NCBI RefSeq assembly: GCF_910594005.1
Contig: NC_057829.1
Coordinates: 53,427,001 to 53,491,000, forward strand
DNA from: Cervus elaphus
Lineage: Eukaryota; Chordata; Mammalia; Artiodactyla; Cervidae
DNA length: 64,000 bases
Direction: 5' to 3'
Position 1 is the stretch's first letter; every line of letters starts with the position of its first letter. Both the position numbers and the translations under genes were made by a program. This document shows positions 1 to 10,989 of this stretch, one piece after another. Under the pieces are notes generated by a model that ran no database searches, was not told the DNA's origin, and saw nothing but the letters and a program-made list of their open reading frames with translations.

Positions 1-319
1 AATGAGAATCAGTAGAAAGCAAGCAAGTCAGCTTTTAGAAGTAGACCTGAAGCCCTAGCAACACTGAAAAGAGACCTGGAGGTTACATCTGATTGGCTTA
101 CCAGCTAGAAGGAATGGTGAGCTATGATTGGCTGGTGATGATGTCTCCAAATAACCAGCCTTTTTCAGGAAAGCAAATTTATGTGGCAGAAGGGACAAGA
201 GACAGAAGAAGCAAGCAAGGAGAAAAGGAAGAGAACAGGGCAAAATGAATGGCAGATTATTTGTAGCAGAGGTGATGACTAAGACCAAAATGAGAAAAAG
301 GATAACAACACTTATTTAT

Positions 320-485
320 GATAGTGCTTAACGAGTTTACAAAGTGCTTTTACGTGTAATCATTGATATTGTCTATTAGAAGACCTGCAGGGCTCCCAGA
401 AGTTAAACAGGTCATTCAGCTACTCAGAAAAATAGTGAAGGTTTTCTGGTCACAAATCCAACACTTTTGATGCCACACAGGTGTT
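320..485 (-). repeat. Possible degraded MIR SINE
   Basis: A weak match to the reverse complement of the MIR body: a gaagttaaacaggtcattcagctact-like segment followed by a cacaaatcca-like segment resembles the conserved core and the 'value field' of MIR. The copy is too diverged for a firm call. Confidence 0.3.
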
Positions 486-812
486 GTGGAGATGATTCGA
501 AGTTGTCCTGCAGGACAGAGAGTAGTAAATGCTCTAAATGTAAAAAGGAATCAGAAGCCACATCAGCATGCATATTAGAAGAGAGGTGAAAGGGAGTAGG
601 GGGAGTCGCTGTCCTTCATGACCTTAGACCTTGAAAACACAGACATAGGGATCATCTCTTGGAAGAGAAGATCATAGTGGTACAAGTGAGGGTTGTGCCT
701 TGAGAGCTAAGGGCAGCTCTGAATCTATTTCAGTGGGGTGTATCATTGTCTTCTTGCACTTATCATGTAGAAGTTGGGTACCTAACTATTACCTCCCACC
801 TCCTGCTTTAAA
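486..812. other. Unassigned sequence, no gene seen
   Basis: No repeat family, splice-flanked open frame or motif was recognised here. Bases 1-319 are likewise unassigned; the short antisense frame there (55-288) looks like chance. Confidence 0.5.
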
Positions 813-1008
813 GGGCTTCCCACATGGCACAGTGGTAAAGAATCTGTCTATCAATCTAGGAGATATAAGAGATGCAGGTTTGATCCCTGGGTTGGGAAGA
901 TTCCTCTGGAATAGGAAATGGCAACCCACTCCAATATTCTTGCCTGGAAAATTCCATGGACAGAGTGCAGAGTTGGATGTGACGGAGCAACTGAGCACAC
1001 ACACACCC
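813..1008 (+). mobile_element. Bov-tA SINE
   Basis: Starts with the tRNA-derived head gggcttcc...agtggtaaagaatctg, carries an RNA polymerase III box-B-like stretch (ggtttgatccctgggttggg) and the BovB-shared 3' part with a cactccaatattcttgcctgg-like block. It ends in a short CA-rich tail. The flanks gctttaaag and gctttgaaag may be a worn TSD. Confidence 0.9.
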
Positions 1009-1465
1009 TTGCTTTGAAAGCTATTCCTTCAAGCCTAGTAAATATTAATAGCATTCGTATTCACCAGTTGCTCAAGCTAAAAACCTGAAAGTCATCTTTG
1101 TCTTTGCTTTCTCCCTATGCTTAATTTATCTGCAATGTAGATTCAATTTCCAAAATGCATCTGGAATCAGGTCACTTCTGTTCATCTCTACAGTCACCAC
1201 CATTTTCTTCTCCTGGACCACTGCAATAGCTTCTTACTGGATTTCTCTAATTTCTTATATCTCCTCTTCTCCAATTTGTATCCCCTTCCCTTCAAATCCA
1301 TTCTCTAGGTTATACCTGCTTCTTGCTTAAAATTTGCCCTGAGAATATAACTCAAAATCCTTAGTGTGATTTGGCCCCAGTTTACTTTGCAACACGCTTT
1401 AGAGCCCTCTAGGCTCTAGCTATTGAAGGGCCTTCAATATTGCCGCTACCTATTGCTGTATCAGC

Positions 1466-1915
1466 TATGGTTTTTCCAGCAGTCATGTATGGATGTGAGA
1501 GTTGGACTGTGAGGAAAAGCTGAGTGCCGAAAAATTGATGCTTTTGAACTGTGGTATTGGAGAAGACTCTTGAGAGTCCCTTGGACTGCAAGGAGATCCA
1601 ACCAGTCTGTCCTAAAGGAGATCAGTCCTGGGTGTTCATTGGAAGGACTGATGCTGAAGCTGAAACTCCAGTACTTTGGCCACCTCATGCGAAGAGTTGA
1701 CTCATTGGAAAAGACCCTGATGCTGGGAGGGATTGGAGGCAGGAGGAGAAGGGGACGACAGAGGATGAGATGGCTGGATGGCATCATCGACTCGATGGGC
1801 ATGAGTTTGAGTAAACTCTGGGAGTTTGTGATGGACAGGGAGGCCTGGCGTGCTGTGATTCATGGGGTCGCAAAGAGTCGGACATGACTTAGTGACTGAA
1901 CTGACTGACTGATCA
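1466..1915 (+). mobile_element. BovB LINE 3' end, 5'-truncated, with TSD
   Basis: Encodes the C-terminal tail of the BovB (RTE) reverse transcriptase: residues like CESWT, ELWYWRRLLRVPWTARRSNQ, GHLMRR and EAWRAVIHGVAKSRT are readable with a stop and frameshift near 1523. The 10-bp direct repeat ctgtatcagc flanks it (1456-1465 and 1916-1925), so the boundaries are well fixed. It inserted into an L2. Confidence 0.92.
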
Positions 1916-2207
1916 CTGTATCAGCAATGGCCGATTTCATGTAACCTACACAGATAGAGCTTCTCTCACAAGCCTATCTAAGTAAGAGTTTTCCTTCATT
2001 CTCAGTCATAGTACCAAAAGGTATTAACTTCTGGTCATTTTTAATCTGAAAGTATATATGTTTTTATTTGATTCCTTGCTTATCATCTTCTTTTTATATG
2101 TTGGTGACCCTACTACTCACCAAGTTCCATTAAGGCAAAGATCAAGTTGATTTTCCTCACCACTGCATTCCTAGAGCCCACAACAGTGATATATGGGAGG
2201 TAATGTT

Positions 2208-2243
2208 TGATGAATGAATGAATGAATGAATGAATGAATGAAT
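2208..2243. repeat. (GAAT)n simple repeat
   Basis: About eight tandem copies of a tgaa/gaat tetranucleotide. It is the expanded tail of the L2 element that ends here. Confidence 0.9.
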
Positions 2244-2245
2244 AT

Positions 2246-4418
2246 TAGGGCATTAACATACTTGTGGGCCATATTACTTATGTACTCTGGAAGCCATGGG
2301 CGCAGTACATGTGTTTCCTGTTTGTGCCCTGTTGTTTGTGAACTCCCATTGAAGGTGTGAGCACTAATATAGATGCCATCTTTTGGGAAGTTTTGTGGAA
2401 TCTCACACTGTGATCTCTGAAACAGTGAGTTGAATCCTGTTTGGTTTGGGACTTGAAGGATATTATAAATTTACTCTAGTAGTAAACAATTGAAATCCAT
2501 CCTGAAATTGGAGCTTTACCAGATAGCTATTTTGTAATATGTAGGAAAATGTGAAATTGCTCCTAATGATGCATCTGCTGAAAGGCATTCATTCTTTTTT
2601 AAAGCTAGAAAAGTAGAGGTTCCCACTCCTCAACAGTTAAGAAAACTGCCATTTTCTCGACAATTTGTGGAGCTCATACACTGGTCTGTGATAAAGCCTG
2701 TGTCTATTTTTGATTTTCCAAAGTGGTGCCTATGAAACATGAGCACAATCTTAGCAAAATGAATCATTCTTTAGAGGGTTTAAAATCACAGTGGAATCAA
2801 TGTTTTGGTCAAGGTACTGCTGCTTTAATTACATTTGTTTCAACATTTTGGTTTTGGAGATTTTCTTATCTGACCTATTATGGGTCCCTGTGAAAATGAA
2901 GTTTACCATGGTGCCCTCTGGTGGAATCTCATCTGGACATTTTTAAAACTAAAGCCTTATCTAGTGAGAATGCATCCTTCTGCATTAAAGAAAAGGAGTA
3001 ACTCTAAATAATACTGTCTGCATACTGTAAGAAGGGTTCTGTTGCCATTGAGGGACTATAAGAAATACATGCCTCAGAATATTTGCCTGCAAATTCAGGG
3101 ATACAGCCTGAAGGAGCTGCAAAGGAAAGGCCATGATATAAATGTATGTAATTTCAATCCTGTTAGAATGAAGGCTAGGAGACACAGCACTTCACATCAC
3201 CTGGCAACATGGAAGTTGACTAATTAGGTATTATATTCAGAAGGGCAAAATAAGGTTACGGATGTTTCAGCACTTGCAACAATATTTATAAATATTCAGG
3301 AACACAAAAGGAAAGTAGAATTTGGTTTATTGTGAATGTGGTTTATTGAGAACCAGTGCAGATTCATTTCCTCATCAGAGTTGATAAAACCATAATATGT
3401 CCATCAAAATGGCAAGCGTCACAGTACTGGTTCCTTAAAACTGTTGTGACCATGAAATTTAGTGACTGTTCAAAAAGTATCTCTCACTTATGTCTATAAG
3501 GGGATAAAGTGATGATCTCTTGGAGATATTCTGGGTTACATATCACAGGGATCCTACTCAAGGAATTTGAGTACCAGCCAATCATAAAAAGATATCAATG
3601 GAATTATAAAGTACTTAGCTGAGGACTTAGGGTCTTCAGATGGAGGAAAACAGTGTTATTACATATAAATCAGTTGTATGTTTGTTTACTTGAATGTACT
3701 AAATAAAACAGTTATTTAAAGTAAAAGCTAAAAAGGAAAAAGAAAACAAAGTGAGCATCTAATCCCTCAGAGTGTCTGCAAACGATTTAGTGTTTATTTC
3801 AGCATTCAGCATTCCTGAAAGGTAGAATGTAGGGCAGAGTAAACAGTGAGTTGTGAATACAACACACTTGCATTTGATCAGCGTGATGCTTTTCGTACTG
3901 GGGACCTTTCTTTGAAACTTGATGCATATTAGATTAAAACAAAAGCAAAAATAACTACTAAATCCTCTAACACACTGGTTTTCAAAGTAGTGGTACTGCC
4001 CCCTAGGGGGTGCTTGGGGACAATCTTATCAGGAAGGTGTCTCAAAGTATCTAAATGATTATGTGGCTGTTATTGACATTCAGTTGGTAGTGGTAGGGAC
4101 CAAAGATGGGAGGAGCAGTTCCATATCATGCTAGATGTTCCCACCAACCATTCATGTAGACTTAAAAAAAACCCCAAAAAACTTGTATGTAATTATCTAA
4201 GCCAAGAACCAAGTTCAGTTTTACATAAAAACACTGATATGCACGGTTTTAATATACACTGAATTTTTCAGAATGTTAGTCCAATGTAAATTGAGGAAAG
4301 ACAGTAGGTTTTTTAAAAAAATTTTGCAAAAAACTATTAAGCATTTTTGAAAATTATAATATCAGTGGTTATACGTGGTATCCGAGCACTCCTAGAGCAC
4401 TACCATAATCATTTCTGT
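2246..4418. other. Unassigned sequence
   Basis: Mostly single-copy-looking AT-rich DNA without a convincing coding frame. It holds one strong CTCF-like motif (2911-2924). Around 3970-4140 a stretch with a palindromic ccccctaggggg core resembles a worn DNA transposon, but I cannot name the family. Confidence 0.5.
2911..2924 (-). promoter_or_regulatory. Candidate CTCF binding site
   Basis: The minus strand reads ccaccagagggcac(c), which agrees at every position of the core CTCF consensus CCASYAGRKGGCRSY. It lies in DNA I do not recognise as a repeat. Occupancy cannot be judged from sequence. Confidence 0.5.
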
Positions 4419-4556
4419 TTCAGTTCAGTTCAGTCGCTCAGTCGTGTCCGACTCTTTGCAATCCCATGGACTGCAGCATACCAGGCCCCCCTGTCCATCA
4501 TCAACTCCTGGATTTTACTCAAACTCATGCCCATTGAGTCAGTGATGCCATCCAAC
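4419..4556 (-). mobile_element. BovB LINE 3' terminal fragment
   Basis: Begins with the (CAGTT)n-like terminal repeat and cgctcagtcgtgtccgactc, then follows the antisense of the BovB 3' end for about 135 bp before truncation at ccatccaaca. Confidence 0.9.
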
Positions 4557-4764
4557 ATCCCAGTGTTTCTGTTACAAAGAGGTGTGTTTGATTCTTTCAC
4601 TGTATTTTCTAGTGTAGTTGTAGCCAAGCATTTTCAATTGTTATTAATATGTTCTAACTAGGCTGTTATTAATAAATTAAAATGTTAACTGTAAGCCCAG
4701 AGAAACTGCTAAGAAACTGTAAGAAAACATAGTAAATGAAACAATAAGGGAATTAAAAAGCTAC

Positions 4765-5195
4765 AGTAGAAACTATCTACTTAATACAAAAGAAGGTAGT
4801 AATGGAGGAATCGAGAAGCAAAAATGACAATTAGAAAACAAGTAGCAAAATGGCAGATGGGATTCCTACCACCTCAGTAATACACAACATTCCACCTAAC
4901 AAAAGTAGAATAACACATGCTTCCCAAGTACACATGGGACATTCTCCAGGACAGATCTATGTTAGACCACAAAACAAATTTCAGTAAATTTGAAAGGACT
5001 GAAATCATAGAGTATACTCTCTGATCACATTAGAGTGAAATTAGAAATCAGTAACAGGCAGACATTCAGAAATACGTGGAAATTAAACAACACACACCTG
5101 AATAACCAAAGACTCAAAGAGGAAAGGGAAGCTAGAAAGTACTTTTCCAATTTATAGGATTTAGATAAGCAATGCTCAGAGATAAATCTGTGACT
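4765..5195 (+). mobile_element. Old L1 (L1M-type) ORF2 fragment
   Basis: The stretch near 4925-5060 follows the L1 ORF2 region reading roughly 'gggacattctccaggacagatc...agaccacaaaacaaa...gaaatcat'. Frames are heavily broken. A BovB inserted downstream separates it from an L1 3' end at 5735. Confidence 0.6.
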
Positions 5196-5199
5196 GTAA

Positions 5200-5731
5200 A
5201 AGACCCTTGCTCCTTGGAAGAAAAGCTATGGCAAACCTAGACTGTACTAAAAACCAGAGACATCACTTTACTGACAAAGGTCCATATAGTCAAAGTTGTG
5301 GTTTTTCCAGGAGTCATGTATAGATGTGAGAGTTGGACCATAAAGAAGGCTGAACACCAAAGAATTGATGCTTTTGAACTGTGGTGTTGGAGAAGACTCT
5401 TGAGAGTCCCTTGGACAGCAAGGAGATCAAACCAGTCAATCCTAAAGGAAATCAGTCCTGAATATTCATTGGAAGGACTGATGCTGAAGCTCCAATATTT
5501 TGCCTACCTGATGCCAAGAGCTGACTCACTGGAAAAGACCCTGATGCTGGAAAAGATTGAGAGCAGGGGGAGAAGGGAGCAATAGACGACGAGGTGGTTG
5601 GATGGCATCACTGATTCAATGGACAAGAGTTTGAGCAAGTTCTGGGAGATGGTGAAGGACAGGGAAGCCTGGTGAGCTGTAGTCCAAGAGGTCACAAACA
5701 GTTGGACACGACTGAGTGACTGAACAAGAGG
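5200..5731 (+). mobile_element. BovB LINE 3' end
   Basis: Starts at the 'cttgctccttggaagaaaagctatg' region and runs to the terminal gactgagtgactgaac. A 95-codon open piece (5298-5585) carries the BovB C-terminal residues CESWTIKKAEH and VPWTARRSNQSILKE. It sits between two pieces of an old L1. Confidence 0.93.
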
Positions 5732-5734
5732 TAT

Positions 5735-5925
5735 GAACAACCAGTGCCTATTAATGGATATAGAGTTTCTATTTAGAGTGATAAAAATGTTCTAGAATTA
5801 GATAGAGATGATGCTTGCAAATCAAAACACAACCTTATAAATATACTAAAACCACTGAATTGTAAACTTTAAAAGGTGAGTTTTATGATATGTGAATTAC
5901 ATCACAATTTAAAAAAGACAATGGA
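5735..5925 (+). mobile_element. Old L1 (L1M-type) 3' UTR end
   Basis: Contains the L1M 3' UTR signature 'gatagagatgatgcttgcaaa...ccactgaattgtaaactttaaaa', ending in an A-rich tract. Orientation matches the ORF2 fragment at 4765-5195, so both are probably one element split by the BovB. Confidence 0.6.
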
Positions 5926-5929
5926 TTAG

Positions 5930-6275
5930 TATTAGTTTGCTGTAGCTGCTATAACCAATTACCCCAAGCTTGGTGGCTTAAAATACGAGAGCTTTATTTT
6001 CTTACAGTTCTGGAGGCTGAGTTTGAAATCAGTTTAACTGGGCCAAAATCAGGTTGTTGGTAAGGCTGTGCTCTCTTCAGAGCACAGAAGAGAAGCTGCT
6101 CCCTGTCTCTTTCAGCTTCTGCCAACATAAGGTTCCTTGACTCACAGTTGCATCACTATAATTTCTGTCTCTGTGGTCACAGTGCCTCCTCTTCTTCTCT
6201 GTTTTGTGTCAACTCTCCCCCGCTGCCACTCTCTTACAAAGGCACTTGTGATTTAATTTAGGGTCTATCAGATAA
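5930..6275 (-). mobile_element. MLT1-type MaLR LTR
   Basis: The plus strand begins ttagtttgctgtagctgctataac and continues with ggtggcttaaa and acagttctggaggctg. These are the reverse complement of the 3' part of MLT1 LTRs. It is an old non-autonomous endogenous LTR element with no coding content here. Confidence 0.65.
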
Positions 6276-6278
6276 TCC

Positions 6279-6507
6279 GGGCTTCCCAGGAGGTACTGAA
6301 AATGAAAGTGTTAGTTACTCAGTCGTGTCTAACTCTTTGTGACCCCATGGACGGCAGCCTGCCAGGCACCTCTGTTCATGGGATTTCCCAAGCAAGAATA
6401 CTGGGGTGGGTTTCTATTCCTTCTCCGTGGGATCTTCCTGACCCAGGGATTGAACCCAGGTTTTCTGTATTGCAGGCAGATTCTTTACTGCCTGAGCCGC
6501 TGGGAAG
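6279..6507 (-). mobile_element. Bov-tA SINE with a stray Bov-tA head fragment
   Basis: Bases 6297-6507 are an antisense Bov-tA: gaaagtgttagttactcagtcg at its 3' side and tgagccgctgggaag at its tRNA-like head. The preceding 18 bp (gggcttcccaggaggtac) read as the head of a plus-strand Bov-tA, so one copy may have landed in or beside another. Confidence 0.88.
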
Positions 6508-6526
6508 AAAAATCTGCTTTGTATGC

Positions 6527-6943
6527 CATGTATGGATGTGAGAATTGGACCATAAAGAAAGCTTAGCACTGAAGAATTGATGCTTTTGAACTGTGGTGTT
6601 GGAGAAGACTCTTAAGAGTCCCTTGGACTGCAAGGAGATCAAACCAGTCAACCCAAAAGGAAATCAGTCCTGAATATTCATTGGAAGGACTGATGCTGAA
6701 GCTGAAGCTCCAATACCACCTGATGTGAAGAGCTGACTCACTGGAAAAGACCCTGACACTGGGAAAGATTGAAGGCAGGAGGAGAAGGGGACGACAGAGG
6801 ATGAGATGGTTGGATGGTATCAGTGGCTCAATGAACGTGACTTTCAGCAAGCTCTGGGAGATAGTGAAGGACAGGGAAGCTTGGGGTGCTGCAGTCCATG
6901 GGGTCACAAAGAGTTGGATATGACTGAGCGACTGAGCAACAAT
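6527..6943 (+). mobile_element. BovB LINE 3' end
   Basis: Starts within the ccatgtatggatgtgag region and runs to gactgagcgactgagcaacaat. It lies head-to-head with the Bov-tA just upstream and forms an inverted pair with the BovB at 7311-7825. Confidence 0.93.
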
Positions 6944-7039
6944 AATAGTGATATGTAGGTGTTCATTATTTAGCATATTAAAGGGCTTGACTGAATTGGG
7001 AACCACCAATCTCTAAGATCAGAGTTCCTTAGTATGATA

Positions 7040-7985
7040 TACAGGAATCCCAGCTTTCCTCCAGCTTCCCTTTACGGCTTCATCTTCTCCTCCGACTTTC
7101 TGTCCTAGCCACCTTTGTGCCATGCTTCATGCCATGCCGTGTCATACTTCCATGCTCTGCGTCTGTGCTCCCCCACCACATACTCTCCTCTCTTTGTCAC
7201 ACATCCAATCTTTCAGGTCCTTATGAAAGGATTCCTCTGGGAATCCTTTCACAGTTTCTCTAAGAAAAGGTGACATCTCTAGTCTCTTTACTGCCACACC
7301 GTTTTGACACAGCAGTTCAGTTGCTCAGTCATGTCTGACCCCATAGACTGCAGCACACCAGGCTTCCCTCTCCATCACCAAACTCATGTCCATTGAGTTG
7401 GTGATGCCATCCAACAATCTCATCCTTTGTCATCCCCCTCTCCTCCTGCCTTCAATCTTTCCCAGCATCAGGGTCTTTTCCAATGAGTCAGTTCTTTGCA
7501 TCAGGTGGACAAAGTACTGGAGCTTCAGCTTCAGCATCAGTCCTTCCAATGAATATTCAAGACTGATTTCCTTTTGGATGGACTGGTTTGATCTCCTTGC
7601 AGTCCAAGGGACTCTTAAGAGTCTTCTCCAACACCACAGTTCAAAAGCATAAATTATTCAGCTCTGAGCTTTTTTATAATCCAACTCTGACATCTACTCA
7701 TGACTACTGGAAAAACCATAGCTTTGACTATACCGACCTTTGTTGGTAAAGTGATGTCTCTGCTTTTTAATACGCTGTCTAGGTTGGTCATAGCTTTTCT
7801 TCCAAGGAGCAAGCATCTTTTAATTTGCACTTGGTATTTTATTAATTTGTTTACACATCTGTTTATCCTACTAAACCATATTTCGTAAAGTAGGGACAAT
7901 ATGATGTTAATCTACATATGTGTTAAGCACGATTGACATATAAAAGGCATAAAAGTACATGTATTTTGAGTGAACAAATTAACAG
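7040..7985 (+). mobile_element. L2 LINE 3' part, split by a BovB
   Basis: Bases 7040-7310 resemble the L2 stretch 'cttcatcttctcctccgactttctgtcctagccac...'. Bases 7830-7985 resemble the L2 3' UTR that precedes its GAAT tail (agtagggacaatatgatg...ttgagtgaac). The BovB in between broke it. Confidence 0.55.
7311..7825 (-). mobile_element. BovB LINE 3' end
   Basis: Antisense BovB from agcagttcagttgctcagtc to the accttccaaggagcaagc region. The antisense of the C-terminal reverse-transcriptase tail is readable across it. Confidence 0.93.
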
Positions 7986-8769
7986 TTGATTATCAGTGAT
8001 CACTGTAAGTACCCAAGCAATCACTGCTCATTAAGAGCAGGCTTGAATTAAATTTTACTCATTCAGGACTTATGCTGCTTGTGGAAAGATCCTGCTCTTT
8101 GAGTTTTTGAGAGTTCTCCCAATAGTTCTATGTGATCTAGATTTGTTTGGAAGGGCATCTTAATTTGTTTTTTTTTTTTTTTTTTTACAAATATGAGCAT
8201 ATAGCTTAAATTTCTCAGTGTGCTATTTAACATATTAATAATTTCTTGAATCTTACTTCTTGAATATTATCATATTTAAAATAACATTCAGTTCTGTGTT
8301 TTAATAAAACATTTTAATTTTCTTTCAGGAAACAAGAATTCAGATTATTCTAGATGTTAAATTCCAGGACTTCCTCCAACTTTTTGTCTTTTCCCTATCT
8401 CCCAATGACTATCACTGATGTATAAGGTAAATTTTATCTACAGGAGAGACATCAATTAGCAGAAGTGCACTTCTGATTATTCTGAGAAAATAAATTGAAA
8501 AGTCAATGTGATAAAAAAATAAATAAAAATCAACATGCTTTCCATAAACCAGAAGGATATAAATTCCTCCTAAATATAGTAATACCAAATAATGTATACA
8601 TTATCAGTAAATTAACCATAATAAATATTGAGACAGGTTTTATAATCATATATTTGAAATTTGGTCCATAAAATATTGGAATAGTTGGACAGGATTCAAA
8701 TACCCTTAGTATTCACAGCCTCACAGCCTCAGACAAATGTGTTTACAATTTTAAGGAAATTCACACTGA
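7986..8769. other. Unassigned AT-rich sequence
   Basis: Contains an 18-bp T run at about 8168-8187 and a splice-like segment listed separately as a finding (8329-8426). No repeat family or protein-coding frame was recognised. Confidence 0.45.
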
Positions 8770-8945
8770 AATATGGATTAAACAAGATGCCTGAGATTTC
8801 CATAAAATAATTGTGGGGAACATGGGGACTTAGATGAAACAAGTTTGGCCATGGAATGATAATTGCTGAATCTGGATTCACTATTCTATGCTTTCTACAT
8901 TTATATACATTTGCAGATTTATATCATAAAAATTTAAAAATAAAA
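8770..8945 (+). mobile_element. Possible old L1 3' UTR fragment
   Basis: The order 'gatgaaacaagtttggccatggaatgataattgctgaa...attctatgctttctac...aaaattt' resembles a late L1M 3' UTR module and ends in an A-rich stretch. The subfamily is unresolved. Confidence 0.4.
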
Positions 8946-9229
8946 GTTCAGTGGGGAGAACACATTTTGATTAATTGAAGAGTGCTTATAGATTTTTTTG
9001 GTTTGTTTTATGGTTAACTGAAACACATCAAGTCTTCCAGTATAAAATAGGATGGAAATCTAGTTTATATTGCCTATATTATTCATTGCTATCATCGTGT
9101 AATTAACAATAAAAGCAATTTTCTGTTAAATTCCTTCAAATTTACAATTTCCATACCTTTCTCATTTAGCAATCTTACTTGGCAACTTTGTTACTGTAAC
9201 ATAAGGCATGATTTACAGGCTTCAATGAG

Positions 9230-9385
9230 CTGTAGAAAGGGCATGCAACTGAGAACCATGTGACCTTGGTTTCTATCCTGCCTTTGCTCTTGGGAATCTC
9301 TGTGACCTGGGACAAATTGTTTAATCATTCTGTGTCTAAGTTTCATCATTTGTATAATGAAGGAGTTACAATTAATCTTTTCTAC
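9230..9385 (+). repeat. MIR SINE
   Basis: The 'tgtgacctgggacaaattg...tctgtgtctaagtttcatcatttgtataatg' block is the conserved MIR core, preceded by a 'tgcctttgctctt' equivalent of the upstream MIR body. Confidence 0.75.
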
Positions 9386-9829
9386 AATTCAGACCTCTAC
9401 CATTTTTTTTTTTTTTTGGACATTTTATTCTGAAAAGTAGAAGAGGATTTTCCTAAAAACAGACAGGAAGGAGCTTAAAACTATTTTCTAAACCCTTAAG
9501 TCATGGGCCAAATAATATTCAAAATAGAAAAGCAATTTACCCAGAGAAAGGACCTTAATTTTGTATTAGAGAAAGGGGAAAATACAACTCAAGTTTAAAG
9601 AGAAATATCTGACGATTTTATCAGGATGAAGCAAAATGGTGCTAAAATGGAAAACTCAAGCTTGATAACACAATTTGTGTAGTAACTTTAGCAAAGAGAA
9701 ACCATGAGGTAACCTGGGTATTTAATTTGGCATTGCCCAAATTCCATTTAGTTTATTCTTGGTAATTTTAGTAAAATCCAGTATACTTGGGAATATCCAA
9801 ATGGTAAACATATAAGTGTTGAAAGGGTT
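9386..9829. other. Unassigned sequence
   Basis: Includes a T run at about 9402-9417. No family or gene was recognised. Confidence 0.45.
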
Positions 9830-10115
9830 ACAAAACAGGCAAAGCTGAGGGAACTAGGACCAGCTGGCCCAGAGAAAAGAATTCTGGACCAAGGGAAGCT
9901 GTAATAACAACCTTCAAATAGGCAAAGAAATACTACCCAGAGGAAGATAAGGAGCTGTTTTAGTCAGTTGGGTAGAGTCGGAGCTTATATTACAGAAGAA
10001 AGAATCATAGTTAGGCTTAGGAAAAACTTCCTGGCACCTGGGAAATTGGAAATGCTTCTTCTCTGGAGATCTTTAAGCAAAGGAAAGACATCTACCTTGA
10101 GATGATTTTAGTGTA
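9830..10115 (+). mobile_element. L3/CR1-type LINE 3' fragment
   Basis: The sequence keeps the order of the L3/CR1 3' end: 'ctgtaataacaaccttcaaata', then a 'gaaaaacttcctggcacctg' block, then 'ctctggagatctttaagcaaaggaaagac'. This is a mammal-wide, long-inactive LINE. Confidence 0.6.
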
Positions 10116-10430
10116 GCCTTCTTGCAGTTGTGAGGATGACTAAATGATGCGTATCTGGTGATTTATGTCCAAATCTTATAGATGTGGGTGAAAATAATTG
10201 CTTTGGTGTGGACTGCAGATACAAATCTGGCAGACACAGATCAGGCCTCATTTCCTTCTCTGATTCTTTCAATTTCCTGCTCCCTTGAACTATCATAATC
10301 ATCAACATCAAAAAGTTCTTATTAAGCTCTAGGTACAGGTGGAATATACCAGCTTACTGCCAATAAAAGAACATAATCTCCATCCTCTTGAGTGTCTAGT
10401 CCCTTCCCCCCAAGAAAAAATGCAACAGAG
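10116..10430. other. Unassigned sequence
   Basis: No repeat or gene was recognised. An antisense 67-codon frame here lacks any recognisable motif. Confidence 0.45.
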
Positions 10431-10560
10431 TCACAGGGATGTAACTTACAGCACAGGGCACATAGACACTAATATTATAACAACTTTGTATGGTGTATAA
10501 TACATGAAAAGGTCGAATCATTATGTTGTACCTGTGGGGGAAGAAAAGTATTGTGATAAA
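10431..10560 (+). mobile_element. L1 3' UTR fragment
   Basis: Follows the L1 3' UTR pattern 'cacagggatgtaacttacagcacag...aatattataacaactttgtatgg...gtcgaatcattatgttgtacc'. It is truncated on both sides. Confidence 0.65.
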
Positions 10561-10854
10561 AGTGCAACAAGGAAAGGCTGGCTTACAGTTTTCATTGCTG
10601 GTTTAGTTTGGTTTGTGATTCCTTTTCTATAGGAATCCTCTTAAGTTCCTTAATGGCTGAGAGGGTTAAAAAAGAGAGAGATGATTGTGCTACATTATGA
10701 CCGATGTGTTAGCAGAGAATTAATGCTGCTAGAACAGAGGAGGACAGGGGCATGAGAATTAAGGTAATAGGTGACATCATCATAAGAGGAAAATGGAAGG
10801 AAAATAGCAGGAGTTAGTGTAAACAAATGAAAAAAGCCAACTTTTAACTTCTCT

Positions 10855-10935
10855 AGTAGGTCAGCAAATATTTATTAAGTACTAAGAGCAAAATGCAAAT
10901 ACACAGTTTTTGTCTTCATGGTGCGTACCACCGCT
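10855..10935 (-). repeat. L2 LINE 3' end fragment
   Basis: The motif tcagcaaatatttattaagtac is the reverse complement of the L2 terminal 'aataaatatttg' region, followed by the antisense of the nearby 3' UTR (gtcttcatggtgcgtac). Confidence 0.55.
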
Positions 10936-10989
10936 CTGCTATGGCTACAGGCCTAAACAAGGGTATCAAAATTATTGGGGTTAAAGAGG

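Larger units (their letters stand above)
1045..2245 (+). mobile_element. L2 LINE, 3' part, split by a BovB
   Basis: The stretch 1045-1455 follows the C-terminal coding region of L2 (cagttgctcaagctaaaaacctg..., then a tggaccactgcaatagcttct-like block). Bases 1926-2245 hold the L2 3' end with the 'ctagagcccacaacagtg' region and a terminal (GAAT)n run. The two halves are one old element interrupted by the BovB at 1466-1915. Confidence 0.75.

Noticed and set aside
3985..4010. A second CTCF-like motif in the palindrome ccccctaggggg
   Set aside because: Two mismatches in the core positions, and the palindrome may simply be part of a worn DNA transposon.
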